From positions 1 through 64,000 of the forward strand of contig NZ_JACHGN010000014.1 in the NCBI RefSeq assembly GCF_014202315.1: 64,000 nt of DNA, given 5' to 3'. The DNA is from Thermocatellispora tengchongensis (GTDB taxonomy: Bacteria > Actinomycetota > Actinomycetes > Streptosporangiales > Streptosporangiaceae). The notes beneath the pieces are model-generated. The model saw only the letters and a program-made list of their open reading frames with translations. It was not told the DNA's origin and did not search any database. Each line of letters starts with the position of its first letter. Within the stretch, counting starts at the first letter, position 1. The translations under genes and the position numbers were made by a program. Shown here in pieces: positions 53,958 through 62,302 of the stretch.

Positions 53958-54419
53958 GTGGATCAGAGTGACAAGCCGACCGAGCGCCCGGCGGCGCGGG
54001 TGATCTGCTTCGACGGCGAGGGCCGGGTCCTGCTGCTGCACTGGCGCGACCCCGTGGACGGCCGCACCCAGTGGGAGCCGCCGGGCGGCGGCATCGATCC
54101 CGGCGAGACCCCGCTGGAGGCCGCCCGCCGCGAGCTGCACGAGGAGACGGGCCTTCCCGGCGACGCCGTACGCGAGGATCTGTGGATCCCGGTGCCGCGC
54201 GACACCCGCTGGCGCGGCCGCCGCTACGTCAGGACCGAGCCGTTCTACGTCGCCCGCTTCCCCGGCGCGCCCGAGGTGACCCCGATGGCCTTCACCGACG
54301 GTGAGATCGACACCTATCTCGGCCATGCCTGGCTCAGCCTGGCCGAGATTGCGGCCCTCCCCGACGCCCTGGAACCGCCGGACCTGATCCGCATCATCGA
54401 AACGCTCATGAAGCAGTAG
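53958..54419 (+). CDS. NUDIX hydrolase
   Basis: Protein of 153 residues from a GTG after GAGGAG. The Nudix box is complete: GGGIDPGETPLEAARRELHE followed by ETGL, with the metal-binding glutamates in RELHEE. The substrate (a nucleoside diphosphate linked to X) is not predictable. It is nine bases downstream of the DUF47 gene and probably in the same operon. An earlier GTG at 53946 is possible. Confidence 0.9.
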   Translation: MDQSDKPTERPAARVICFDGEGRVLLLHWRDPVDGRTQWEPPGGGIDPGETPLEAARRELHEETGLPGDAVREDLWIPVPRDTRWRGRRYVRTEPFYVARFPGAPEVTPMAFTDGEIDTYLGHAWLSLAEIAALPDALEPPDLIRIIETLMKQ

Positions 54420-54557
54420 GAGGATTTTCCCTCCGAGTAGCAAGAATCTCTACCGAAGGGGAGCGAATTTTCCACCTACCCTCCGGGAGAAATCTTCGGG
54501 GGAAAATCCTCCACCCGGCCGCCAAAGACCTCCTCCCGCTGCGGAGGGAGGATTTTC
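54419..54557. repeat. Three copies of GGAGGATTTTC around converging gene ends
   Basis: GGAGGATTTTCCC at 54419-54431, its exact complement at 54500-54512 and a third GGAGGATTTTC at 54547-54557. The AT-rich core stands out in this GC-rich genome. The first two can pair as a long hairpin between the converging Nudix and TPR genes, so a bidirectional terminator is possible. Confidence 0.5.
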
Positions 54558-54612
54558 ATCCACTCGGGGGACAAATCTGCACCCGGCGTCGCCCGGACGC
54601 CGGGTGCGGGCG

Positions 54613-56646
54613 TCAGCGGCCGAGGGCCTCGCGGATGTCCGGGTCCTCGGGGTCGAGGTCGAAGGCGAGGCGCAGGTCGGCCGCCGCCTCCTGCTCCCGG
54701 CCCAGGGCGCGCAGGGCCGTGGCCCGGTTGAACAGCAGGCCCGCGCGCTCCTCGGCGTCCGCCAGCTCGATGGCGCGGCTGAGATCCGCCACCGCGCCCG
54801 CGGCGTCGCCCGCCTCGAAGCGCAGGATGCCGCGGTTGGCCCAGGCCGTGCCGAGCCCGGGATCGGCGCGCAGGGCCTCGCCGAAGGCCCGTTCGGCCTC
54901 CTCGTGGTTGCCCTCGGCGGTCTCCACCTGGCCCAGCACCGACCACAGGTGGGCGTTGCGGGGGTCGATGGCGAACCCGGCGGTGACGTCCGCCCGCGCC
55001 TCGGCCGGCCGCCCGGCCATCGCCCACAGGCCGGCCCGGTTGATGTAGGCGTCGAGGTAGCCCGGGTCCAGCTCGATCACCCGGCCGAGATCGGCGAGCG
55101 CGGCGTCCTGCTCGCCGAGCGCGATGCGCAGCTCGGCCCGGTTGTAGTACGCCTCCGGCAGGGGCGGGCTCAGCCGGATCGCGGCCTCGTAGTCGTTCAG
55201 GGCGCCGTCGAGCATTCCCAGCCGGAACAGCAGGTTGCCCCGTTCGAGGTAGTAGTCGGGGAAGGCCGGGTCGAGCGCGATGGCCGCGTTGTAGTCCTCC
55301 AGGGCCTCCTTGGTCTGCCCGCGCCCGGCCAGGAGCTGGGCCCGGTTGGCGAGCAGCACCATGCGGTGCTGGAGGTGGCGGCCGGGTGGCAGGTCGCGCA
55401 CGGCGAGGTCGATCGCCGACTCCACCAGCTCCAGCGCCGCCTCCGGACGGCCGAGGCGCAGTTCGATCAGCGCCCGCCCGTTGCGGTCGAAGCCCAGCTT
55501 GAACGCCCGGTCGGCGCGGTCGGGCAGCAGCGTGGAGATCGCGATGGCCGTGTTGATCCAGCCCATCGCCCGGTCCAGGTCACGCTGCGCCGGGTCGGGA
55601 TGCCGGGCGTCCAGCATCGCGCTGCCGTACGCCGCCGCCGCGTGCACGGCCGGCTTGGTGCTGACCCGCCTGGCCCGGTTCCACAGCCGCCACGCCTCGT
55701 CGTGCCGGCCCAGCCCCGCCATCGCGGTCGCCGTGCGCTGGAGGAACCGCCACCACAGGTCCGAGTCCTCCGCGACGACGGCCAGCCCGCGCATGCCCAG
55801 GTCGGCGACCGCGTCGAGGAACCCCTCGGTCACGCAGTGGTCCACCGCCGCCCACAGCGCGGCGGCCCCGGCGCCGCCCGGGTCGCCGCCGTGCTCGCGG
55901 TGGTACGGGATCGCGCCCAGCTCCGCCCCCGGCTCGCCGTTCCGGATCAGCTCCTCGGCGCGCCGGTCGTGCAGCGCCGCCCGCTCCCCCGGGTCCAGCG
56001 CCTCGTACGCGGCCACGATCCGCGGGTCGTCCTCGGACCCGTCGCTGTCCACGTACGCGCGCGCGGCCTCGGCGCCGAAGGCGAGATCGGGCTCCGGGAC
56101 AGGCGGGGCGTACGCGGTACGGCCCCGGAACGCCTCGGGCGCGGGCCCGCCGGCACAGGCCACGACGGTCAGCAGTTCCGGGTCGATGCGGCGGGCCAGC
56201 ACGATCAGCAGCTCGCGGTCGGTGGCGTCGGCCTCGTGCACGTTCTCCACGACCAGTACGGAGCGGCGCGGGGCGCAGGCGCGTACGAACTCGGTGATCC
56301 CGTTGGCGAGGCGCAGCGAGCGGCGGGGCGCGGGCACGAGAATGCGCTCGTCCTCGGCCAGGCGCGCGTCAAGCGTCTCATCCGGGACCGGCACCAGCTC
56401 CCGCAGATCGGGCGCGACACTGCGAATCTCGATATGCCGGGCGGCCACCTCGCCGGGATGGCGCGCCAGCGCGCCCGGCACGAGCGCACGCAGCAACGCG
56501 CTCCCCACCGCATAGGGCCCGCGCACTCGCCGATGCGCGTTCACCACGGGCGCGATCAATGGGAGCGGCCCCCACGAGGCGCGCTCCCCCGCCCTGTCAC
56601 GAGAGAGCGCACCCCGGAGCCACAAGTGGCAGGAGTGGTCTATCAC
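54613..56646 (-). CDS. TPR protein with degenerate ATPase-like N-terminus
   Basis: Protein of 677 residues. The N-terminal 200 residues resemble the ATPase part of large regulators: SVLVVENVHEADATDRELLIV looks like a Walker B region, but no Walker A lysine is found, so nucleotide hydrolysis is doubtful. From about 300 to the end there are many tetratricopeptide repeats, for example NRAQLLAGRGQTKEALEDYNAAIALDP-type units. The GTG start overlaps the TGA of a 24-residue peptide gene by four bases, which implies coupled translation. No HTH, membrane helix or enzyme domain is seen. Confidence 0.88.
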   Translation of the reverse strand: MIDHSCHLWLRGALSRDRAGERASWGPLPLIAPVVNAHRRVRGPYAVGSALLRALVPGALARHPGEVAARHIEIRSVAPDLRELVPVPDETLDARLAEDERILVPAPRRSLRLANGITEFVRACAPRRSVLVVENVHEADATDRELLIVLARRIDPELLTVVACAGGPAPEAFRGRTAYAPPVPEPDLAFGAEAARAYVDSDGSEDDPRIVAAYEALDPGERAALHDRRAEELIRNGEPGAELGAIPYHREHGGDPGGAGAAALWAAVDHCVTEGFLDAVADLGMRGLAVVAEDSDLWWRFLQRTATAMAGLGRHDEAWRLWNRARRVSTKPAVHAAAAYGSAMLDARHPDPAQRDLDRAMGWINTAIAISTLLPDRADRAFKLGFDRNGRALIELRLGRPEAALELVESAIDLAVRDLPPGRHLQHRMVLLANRAQLLAGRGQTKEALEDYNAAIALDPAFPDYYLERGNLLFRLGMLDGALNDYEAAIRLSPPLPEAYYNRAELRIALGEQDAALADLGRVIELDPGYLDAYINRAGLWAMAGRPAEARADVTAGFAIDPRNAHLWSVLGQVETAEGNHEEAERAFGEALRADPGLGTAWANRGILRFEAGDAAGAVADLSRAIELADAEERAGLLFNRATALRALGREQEAAADLRLAFDLDPEDPDIREALGR

Positions 56647-56717
56647 CCCTTGTGGATGACGCTGGCGTTACCGGTGAGCTTGGCGAGACCCGGCTTGCGC
56701 ACGATGATTTTCTTCAT
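56643..56717 (-). CDS. 24-residue cationic peptide, coupled to the TPR gene
   Basis: Starts MKKIIVRKPG, continues through LAKLTG and ends NASVIHKG; strongly basic, without cysteine or a signal peptide. The ATG lies after GAGGGGAG. A promoter (TTGTGG, 18 bases, TAATTG) sits about 30 bases upstream. The stop overlaps the TPR gene start (GTGA). It could be a RiPP precursor, a signalling peptide or a partner of the TPR protein. Short peptides of this KKIIVRKPG style occur in actinobacterial peptide clusters, from memory and unverified. I do not assign a function. Confidence 0.6.
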   Translation of the reverse strand: MKKIIVRKPGLAKLTGNASVIHKG

Positions 56718-56744
56718 GTCTCCCCTCAAACTCGACTTAGGCTT

Positions 56745-56774
56745 CAATTATTCGGGCAAAGCGGAAATCCACAA
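56745..56774 (-). promoter_or_regulatory. Promoter of the peptide-TPR unit
   Basis: TTGTGG (56774-56769), an 18-base spacer and TAATTG (56750-56745) on the minus strand. Lies in an AT-rich stretch upstream of the peptide gene. Confidence 0.55.
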
Positions 56775-57249
56775 GCGTTCTAGCGAGAATCATCCTTACT
56801 TGCTTCGACACCATCCCCTACCCCCGATCGCCATTTCCCCGAAATTAGCCCGATACCCTCCGGACTCACCGTCTTACCGAACGAGATTCGACCTGCGAAA
56901 CGGCTTGTCATAGGGGGTGGGGTTCAGACCTGATGCAAGGGAGGAACCTGGGACCACGGCGAGGCGAAGGACCGAAACCCGATACGTGACGTGATCGGCA
57001 GGCTACGGCGACCCGGCCGTACGGCCGCCCGGAACCAGCAGGCCGCGTCACACGAGACGGCCTAGGGTCTGTCGCCGTCGGGGAGGAGGCGGCGGGAGGG
57101 CGTCGCGTTTCCGCAGGGGCGCGTGGGCGGCGCGGCAGCGCACATGGCGGAGCACCGCGCGTGCGTGGCGGGATGCCGCACGTGCCGTGGGCGGCGGGTT
57201 GCAGGTGGCCGCGTCGGCGGGATGCCGGTGGCCGGGTGAGGGCCGGTGG
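56775..57249. other. Intergenic region with AT-rich part and a dispersed repeat
   Basis: 56720-56920 is clearly richer in A and T than the genome around it and fits a regulatory region for the peptide gene. 56920-57249 holds no gene; it contains copy 2 of the 30-base element at 57088-57117. Confidence 0.5.
57088..57117 (+). repeat. Dispersed 30-base element, copy 2
   Basis: GGCGGGAGGGCGTCGCGTTT and flanks match 27 of 30 bases with 49325-49354. Confidence 0.55.
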
Positions 57250-57768
57250 TCAGAGGGGGTTGGGGGAGGTGATTTGGTGGGTCTGGTCGGGGACCAGGGG
57301 TTTTTCGACGTAGATGACGGTCAGGCCGCCCACCTCGGTGCGGCGGGTCTCGCGCCAGCCGTACTTGTGGTACAGGCTGAGGGCGGCGCGCTGGTTGAGC
57401 GTGGTGTCGCCGCGTACGACCCGGTAGCCGAGGGACAGGGCGCTGGACTCCAGGGTGCGCAGCATCAGCTCACCGAAGCCGCGGCGCTGGTACTCGGGGT
57501 GGACCCGCAGGCGGCACATCTCGGCCGCCTCGTCGTCGATCCGGCGTAGGCCGCCCATGGCCACGAGGCGCCGGCCGGTGGCGCCGGGGACCTCGCCGAC
57601 CAGGAACTCGCCCCGGTCGGCCAGGTAGATCTCGTGGATGCGGGGGAAGTCGTCGTCGTAGTACACCCCGTCGCCCGAGGCCAGGCCCACCTGGGCCATG
57701 CAGATCTGGTGCAGGGCACACACGGCTTCGAGGTCAGACCAGCGGTAGCGCCTGATCGTCAAGGTCAT
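57250..57768 (-). CDS. GNAT-family N-acetyltransferase
   Basis: Protein of 172 residues. The acetyl-CoA-binding motif A is CRLRVHPEYQRRGFGELMLRTLE, followed by motif B near LNQRAALSLYHKYGWRET. The substrate is unknown. Its ATG is three bases after the stop of the XRE-TPR regulator gene, so the two are co-transcribed and the acetyltransferase may be controlled by, or work with, that regulator. Confidence 0.9.
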   Translation of the reverse strand: MTLTIRRYRWSDLEAVCALHQICMAQVGLASGDGVYYDDDFPRIHEIYLADRGEFLVGEVPGATGRRLVAMGGLRRIDDEAAEMCRLRVHPEYQRRGFGELMLRTLESSALSLGYRVVRGDTTLNQRAALSLYHKYGWRETRRTEVGGLTVIYVEKPLVPDQTHQITSPNPL

Positions 57769-57771
57769 GCA

Positions 57772-59652
57772 TCAACCCTCCTGACCGGTACGCGGCGAGG
57801 TGATGGAGGTGATGGGGGTGACGGAGGCCAGGGGGCCTGAGTCGTCGGAGCCATCGGCCTCGCCGGGGCCGGTCATGGATTCCGGAGAAGCGGTGTCGGT
57901 CGGGTCGGGAGAGGGGGTGGGGGCTGCGGCGGGCGTGGCGGTGGCCGGGGGCTGGGGGGACGCGGCCTCGCGCTCGGAGGCCAGGCGGAGCTTCTCCAGG
58001 GCCTCGGCCGCGGCGGAGTTGTCCTTGTCGCTCCGGCTGCTCTTGCGCCCGGACGAGACGGTGGCCAGCGCGACCGTGGTGTCGAGGTTGGCCAGCGACG
58101 CCTCGGGGTTGGGCTTCTTCAGCAGTTCGCGGTAGGGCTCCAGTAGGGGGTGCCTGGGGTTCTTGGCCGCGACGGCCTTGGCCAGCTCGTCGGCGCGCTT
58201 GATCACGATGTCGGCGCGGTAGCTCGCCTCCAGCTCCGAGAGCAGCTTGTAGCCGATCTCCATCGCCTCGTCGAGGTCGCCCTCCAGCACCTTGCACTTG
58301 GCCCGGTCGAAGCGGATCAGCACCGGGTCGAGCCACTCGGACGGGCCGTACTTGGTGAGCGCCTGCTCCAGCACCAGGTCGGCCTCCAGGGCCTGGCCCA
58401 GCTTGACCAGCGCGTCGCCCTGGTGGAAGTAGAGCTGGCGCTCGGTGTAGCCGAAGGTGGCGTCGTCCTTCTCGTTGGCGCTCATCTGGGCGAAGGCGGC
58501 CCTGGCCCGTGACAGCGCGCGCTTGGCCTGGTCGACGACGTCCTTGCGGCCGCTGCCGGAGAGCATGGCCAGCGCGCGGGCCTCCACGACCGGGGCCATC
58601 GCCTGGGCCGCGCACGGGGTCTGGCCGGCGAGGTCGCGGCTCTTCTTGGCCAGGTTCAGCGCCTCGCGCGGGTCGCCGAGGTAGAGCGGGACCAGGGCCT
58701 CGCGGGCGCACACCCAGGCGCGCAGGGCGCGGTTGCCGGTCTCGTCGGCGGCGGTGCGGCCGGTCCGGAAGAAGGCCCGGGCCAGGCGGTGGTCGCCGAG
58801 GTTGATCATGATCATGCCGCCCAGGCCGGCGAGCTGCGCGGCCATGTGGCACAGCCGGTCCTGCAGGTCGATGGGCTGGCGCCGGTCCATGGCCTTGCGG
58901 ACGGCGCTGAACTCCAGCATCACGTCGCACAGCAGGCGCAGCGGCGGGGTGTTCATGTACTGGCGGCCGAACCCCGCCAGCGCCTCCTCCCACTGGTCGA
59001 GCATCGCCGGCGACACCGTGGCCGAGACGAGGGTCTCGTCCATGCGGCGGCGGATGTTCTCGATGGCGCCCAGCACCGGCGCGGCCAGCTCGGCCTGGAC
59101 GGTGGCGGGGTTGGTGAGGACGGTCAGCAGGCTGGTGCGGAGGATGTTCTCGTCCTCCTCGTTGGCCGCCGATCCGGGGTCGGGCCCGGCGGGCTGGATG
59201 TACAGCTCGCGGTGGGAGTTGCGCAGGTCGATGCGGGTCACGTTGCCGTCGGAGTCGCCGCGCATCACACCGGGCATGCGGTGGCCGTGGCCGCAGATGC
59301 ACGGCCCGTCGTAGCCGAGGTTGGCCGGCTCGACCCGGTAGACCGAGCACAGGTAGTGGAGGTATTCGGGGCCGGGGCGCTTGAGGCCGCTCTCGTAGGA
59401 CGACAGCAGGGTCTCGCCCATGCCCGGCTGTGACTTGCCGTCTCGGGCGAACAGGGCGCGCACCTGCTCGATCACGTCGGCCAGCGCGATCCCGTGCGCC
59501 AGGCGCTGGCTCTTGATCCGAGTCGTGCCGTAGTCGGCGGAGCACTCCTCGTAGATCATGTCGGCGATCTGGGCCGTGCTGCGGCCGGCGGCCAAACCTT
59601 TGGCCCGTATCTGCCGCGCGATCTCCGTTTCTCTGTGTTGCCTGCCGGACAT
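57772..59652 (-). CDS. Large XRE/TPR-type transcriptional regulator
   Basis: Protein of about 626 residues. The N-terminal part resembles actinomycete XRE regulators: RETEIARQIRAKGLAAGRSTAQIADMIYEEC, then LLSSYESGLKRPGPEYLHYLCSVYRV. A short CICGHGH segment may bind metal. Residues 150-560 are mostly helical TPR-like repeats, and the tail is Pro/Thr/Ala-rich and disordered. I chose the ATG after GGAGAGGGG; a GTG at 59712 would add 20 basic residues. It is divergent from the small gene at 60035. Confidence 0.82.
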   Translation of the reverse strand: MSGRQHRETEIARQIRAKGLAAGRSTAQIADMIYEECSADYGTTRIKSQRLAHGIALADVIEQVRALFARDGKSQPGMGETLLSSYESGLKRPGPEYLHYLCSVYRVEPANLGYDGPCICGHGHRMPGVMRGDSDGNVTRIDLRNSHRELYIQPAGPDPGSAANEEDENILRTSLLTVLTNPATVQAELAAPVLGAIENIRRRMDETLVSATVSPAMLDQWEEALAGFGRQYMNTPPLRLLCDVMLEFSAVRKAMDRRQPIDLQDRLCHMAAQLAGLGGMIMINLGDHRLARAFFRTGRTAADETGNRALRAWVCAREALVPLYLGDPREALNLAKKSRDLAGQTPCAAQAMAPVVEARALAMLSGSGRKDVVDQAKRALSRARAAFAQMSANEKDDATFGYTERQLYFHQGDALVKLGQALEADLVLEQALTKYGPSEWLDPVLIRFDRAKCKVLEGDLDEAMEIGYKLLSELEASYRADIVIKRADELAKAVAAKNPRHPLLEPYRELLKKPNPEASLANLDTTVALATVSSGRKSSRSDKDNSAAAEALEKLRLASEREAASPQPPATATPAAAPTPSPDPTDTASPESMTGPGEADGSDDSGPLASVTPITSITSPRTGQEG

Positions 59653-59712
59653 CCCGGCCCCTCTCCCCTTGCCAGCCTTGCGGCGTGGCCGCTTCCCGAC
59701 CGGTCCACTCAC

Positions 59713-60034
59713 GCTGACACAGCGTAGTTCACAGGTTGCACTGCGCCTATGGAAAATGATGAACCAGTGCCGGGCGCCTGGAAACGCTCGGTCATGGCCA
59801 TCGGCTAAGGATCGTCCTCCCCCGGACTGCTTCTTTCAACCCACTTGGGAGAACGCCCCTCCTGAGAGGGGTTTACGGTGCGTTGACCGCGTCGTCGTAC
59901 TGAGTCATGTTGGGCCAACAGCAACGTCAGGCGCCATGGGAAGGGCGCCTCGGCATTGCCGACGACGAAGACGACGAAGACGAAGACGTAGCCGAAGACG
60001 ACGTAGCCGAAAAGCACGACAAGGAGGCACGAAG
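59713..60034. other. Divergent promoter region with a GAC/GAA-rich leader
   Basis: Contains a CCCCTC/GAGGGG hairpin near 59855, a promoter pointing right (TTGACC at 59883, 17 bases, CATGTT at 59906) and, at 59960-60015, a low-complexity run of GACGAAGAC units in the leader of the gene at 60035. A short acidic frame over the run has no ribosome site. Confidence 0.45.
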
Positions 60035-60319
60035 GTGGGGGAGGACGACTGCGGGCACCTCGAACGACTGGTGTCGGAGCTTGACGCCAGAGGGTTGCTG
60101 GCCCGCGTGGTACGCACCCAGTCGGGCCGCGCGTTCGTACGCGTGATCAACCCGAACGCGACCAGTCTCGCCGAGAACGTCACCTGCAGGCAGGTTCCGG
60201 TCCCGGACCACCGCGATTGGTACTACTGGTGGTCGTGGGGCGAAAGGATGCACCGGGCGGACGATCCCGCCGGTGCCGCGACGAAGGTCGCACGCGTGCT
60301 CGCCGCGGTGGGGGAGTGA
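60035..60319 (+). CDS. Small conserved-looking hypothetical protein
   Basis: Protein of 94 residues from a GTG after AAGGAGG at seven bases. The first half is helical (CGHLERLVSELDARGLLARVV), then comes VRVINPNATSLAENVTCRQV and an aromatic stretch WYYWWSWGERMH. Proteins ending in this WxxWWSWGE style are frequent next to XRE regulators in actinomycetes, from memory. No function is known. It is divergent from the XRE-TPR regulator and is probably controlled by it. Confidence 0.75.
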   Translation: MGEDDCGHLERLVSELDARGLLARVVRTQSGRAFVRVINPNATSLAENVTCRQVPVPDHRDWYYWWSWGERMHRADDPAGAATKVARVLAAVGE

Positions 60320-60735
60320 GGTAGGCGGTGGACCGGTGGGGCGCAGCCACCGGAGCCTCCACCGCACCTGACCGCGGCCGTACGGGGTCGGCGGGGTGGC
60401 GCCGGTGCGGAGCGTCCCCCGATGCCGTCTCACCGCGGCACGGCGGGATGCTGGCCCGCCCCGCCGGCTCCGCGGCGCGCGGGCCGGTTCGCGCCTCGAC
60501 GTGAACCGGCCCGCGCGCCGGACCCGGCGATAACGCCATGAAGCCCCCTTTCCGGCATGTCACGTGGCGCACGACACGTGCCGGGAAGGGAAGGGGGATC
60601 CCCTCCTGGAACGGCACGGGACACGCTTCCGGGTGCGTGCCCCGTCCGGGCCGTCCGTCACCGGAGCGTCCGGTTCCCGCCCCCGCGGCCCCGGGGCCGG
60701 ACAACCCCGTCTCCCCGGCGTGATGTGACGGCGGC
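60320..60735. other. Non-coding stretch before the mscS-type gene
   Basis: No gene is supported. It carries the terminator hairpin at 60475-60518; otherwise only short unsupported frames. Confidence 0.4.
60475..60518 (+). terminator. Strong hairpin after the small gene at 60035
   Basis: Perfect 16-base stem GCGCGCGGGCCGGTTC with its complement and a 12-base loop. Probably ends transcription of the gene at 60035. No T-tract. Confidence 0.55.
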
Positions 60736-60793
60736 CGGTTCGGTCGGCAATATTGAAGAGTCTTGCCGACTTTACTCATTGCCGACCGAACCG
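60736..60793. promoter_or_regulatory. Long inverted repeat with TTGCCGAC sites upstream of the mscS-type gene
   Basis: CGGTTCGGTCGGCAAT (60736-60751) and its exact complement (60778-60793), 26 bases apart. A third TTGCCGAC lies between them at 60763-60770. It ends four bases before the ribosome-site region of the next gene. It could be an operator array or an RNA hairpin that controls translation. Confidence 0.6.
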
Positions 60794-60812
60794 ATCCGGG
60801 GGGATCCACCTC

Positions 60813-61808
60813 GTGTACCTGATGCTGTCTCCCACACCGGTGCCCCCGGCACCGGACCCTGAGGCGGTCATGAACAACCTGGTCCGCAGTTGCGGTGACA
60901 ACCAGGGCTTCATCTGCCCAGCGCTGAACACGCTGTTCCCGCAGGGCATGGGTACATGGGTGCCGCTCGTGGCGAGCCTGGCCGACCTGGTGCTGATCCT
61001 GGTCGTCGGCCTCCTGCTGCGCAAGCTCGCGCAGCGCATCATCGACCGCGTCGTACGCCGGGCCGCGTCCACCACGCTGCCCGCGCGGCTGCGCGGCCGT
61101 ACGCTGAGCAGCAGCGAGGAGGCCGCGCTGCTGCTGACCGAGCGGCGCAAGCAACGCGCCGAGACCATGGGCTCGGTGCTCAAGCACATCGCCACCGTCG
61201 TGATCATCGGCACGACCCTGCTGACCATCCTCAGCCGCCTGTCGATCCCGATCGCCCCGCTGCTCACCAGCGTCGGCATCATCGGCGTCGCGGTCGGCTT
61301 CGGCGCCCAGGAGCTGGTCAAGGACTTCATCGCGGGCATGTTCATGCTGCTGGAGGACCAGTACGGCGTCGGCGACGTGATCGACGTGGGCCCGGCCGTG
61401 GGCACGGTCGAGGCGGTGACGCTGCGCATCACCAGGCTGCGCGACCTGGACGGCCGGGTCTGGTACGTGCGCAACGGCACGATCACCCGGGTGGGCAACG
61501 AGTCGCAGGGCTGGTCGCGGGCGGCCGTGGACGTGCCGGTCGCGTACGACGCCGACGTGCCGGCCGTACGCGAGCTGTTGCAGCGCGTGGCCGCCGAGCT
61601 GTGGGAGGACCCGGAGTTCCGCGACAAGATGATCGTGGAGGAGCCGCAGGTCTTCGGCATCGAGCAGATCTCCGACACCGCGATGATCTTCCGGGTCAGC
61701 GCCAAGACCCTCCCTGCCCAGCAGGCGGCGGTGGCCCGCGAGCTGCGCATACGGGTCAAGTCGGCGCTCGACCAGGAGTCCATCCCGCTCGCGGCGGCGG
61801 CGGGCTGA
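60813..61808 (+). CDS. MscS-family mechanosensitive channel
   Basis: Small-conductance channel that releases osmolytes on hypo-osmotic shock, 331 residues. There are about three membrane helices, then the pore helix and cytoplasmic signature VGFGAQELVKDFIAGMFMLLEDQYGVGDVI. The beta domain contains VRNGTITRVGNESQGW. The GTG follows GGGGGGAT. The long inverted repeat directly upstream suggests specific control. Confidence 0.9.
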   Translation: MYLMLSPTPVPPAPDPEAVMNNLVRSCGDNQGFICPALNTLFPQGMGTWVPLVASLADLVLILVVGLLLRKLAQRIIDRVVRRAASTTLPARLRGRTLSSSEEAALLLTERRKQRAETMGSVLKHIATVVIIGTTLLTILSRLSIPIAPLLTSVGIIGVAVGFGAQELVKDFIAGMFMLLEDQYGVGDVIDVGPAVGTVEAVTLRITRLRDLDGRVWYVRNGTITRVGNESQGWSRAAVDVPVAYDADVPAVRELLQRVAAELWEDPEFRDKMIVEEPQVFGIEQISDTAMIFRVSAKTLPAQQAAVARELRIRVKSALDQESIPLAAAAG

Positions 61809-61856
61809 GCGCGGCCCCGGCCCGTACGGTCTTTTAGGTGGCATAAGGTGAGTGAC

Positions 61857-62264
61857 ATGTCAGGCAACGCCGGCGAGCACGACGTACAGGTCTCCTTCTA
61901 CGAGGCCGTGGGAGGCGAGGAGACCTTCCACCGCCTGGTGCACCGGTTCTACCAGGGTGTGGCGGACGACCCGCTGCTGCGCCCGCTCTACCCGGAGGAC
62001 GACCTCACCGGAGCCGAGGACCGGCTGCGGATGTTCCTCATCCAGTACTGGGGCGGGCCGACCACCTACAGCCAGCAGCGCGGCCACCCCCGGCTGCGCA
62101 TGCGGCACCACCCGTTCGTGATCGGCTCCGCCGAGCGCGACGCGTGGCTGCGCCACATGCGCGACGCGGTCGACTCGCTGGAGCTGCCCGCCGAGCTGGA
62201 GAACCGGCTGTGGGACTACCTCGTGTACGCGGCCCACAGCCTCGTCAACGCCCCCGACGCGTGA
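61857..62264 (+). CDS. Truncated hemoglobin, group II (trHbO type)
   Basis: Protein of 135 residues. The globin pattern is present: [37 protein letters not shown], then LIQYWGGP with the group II tryptophan region, and MRHHPFVIG with the proximal histidine. It binds oxygen or NO. TAAGGT at 61844 ends eight bases before the ATG, so the transcript is probably leaderless; a GTG three codons upstream is the alternative. Confidence 0.93.
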   Translation: MSGNAGEHDVQVSFYEAVGGEETFHRLVHRFYQGVADDPLLRPLYPEDDLTGAEDRLRMFLIQYWGGPTTYSQQRGHPRLRMRHHPFVIGSAERDAWLRHMRDAVDSLELPAELENRLWDYLVYAAHSLVNAPDA

Positions 62265-62302
62265 GCGCATAAGGCGGCGTGGGCCGGGGCAGCCCAAGAC
62301 AC

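Noticed and set aside
60538-60862. Short plus-strand frames before the mscS-type gene
   Set aside because: No ribosome sites; they cross the long inverted repeat that is better explained as regulatory.
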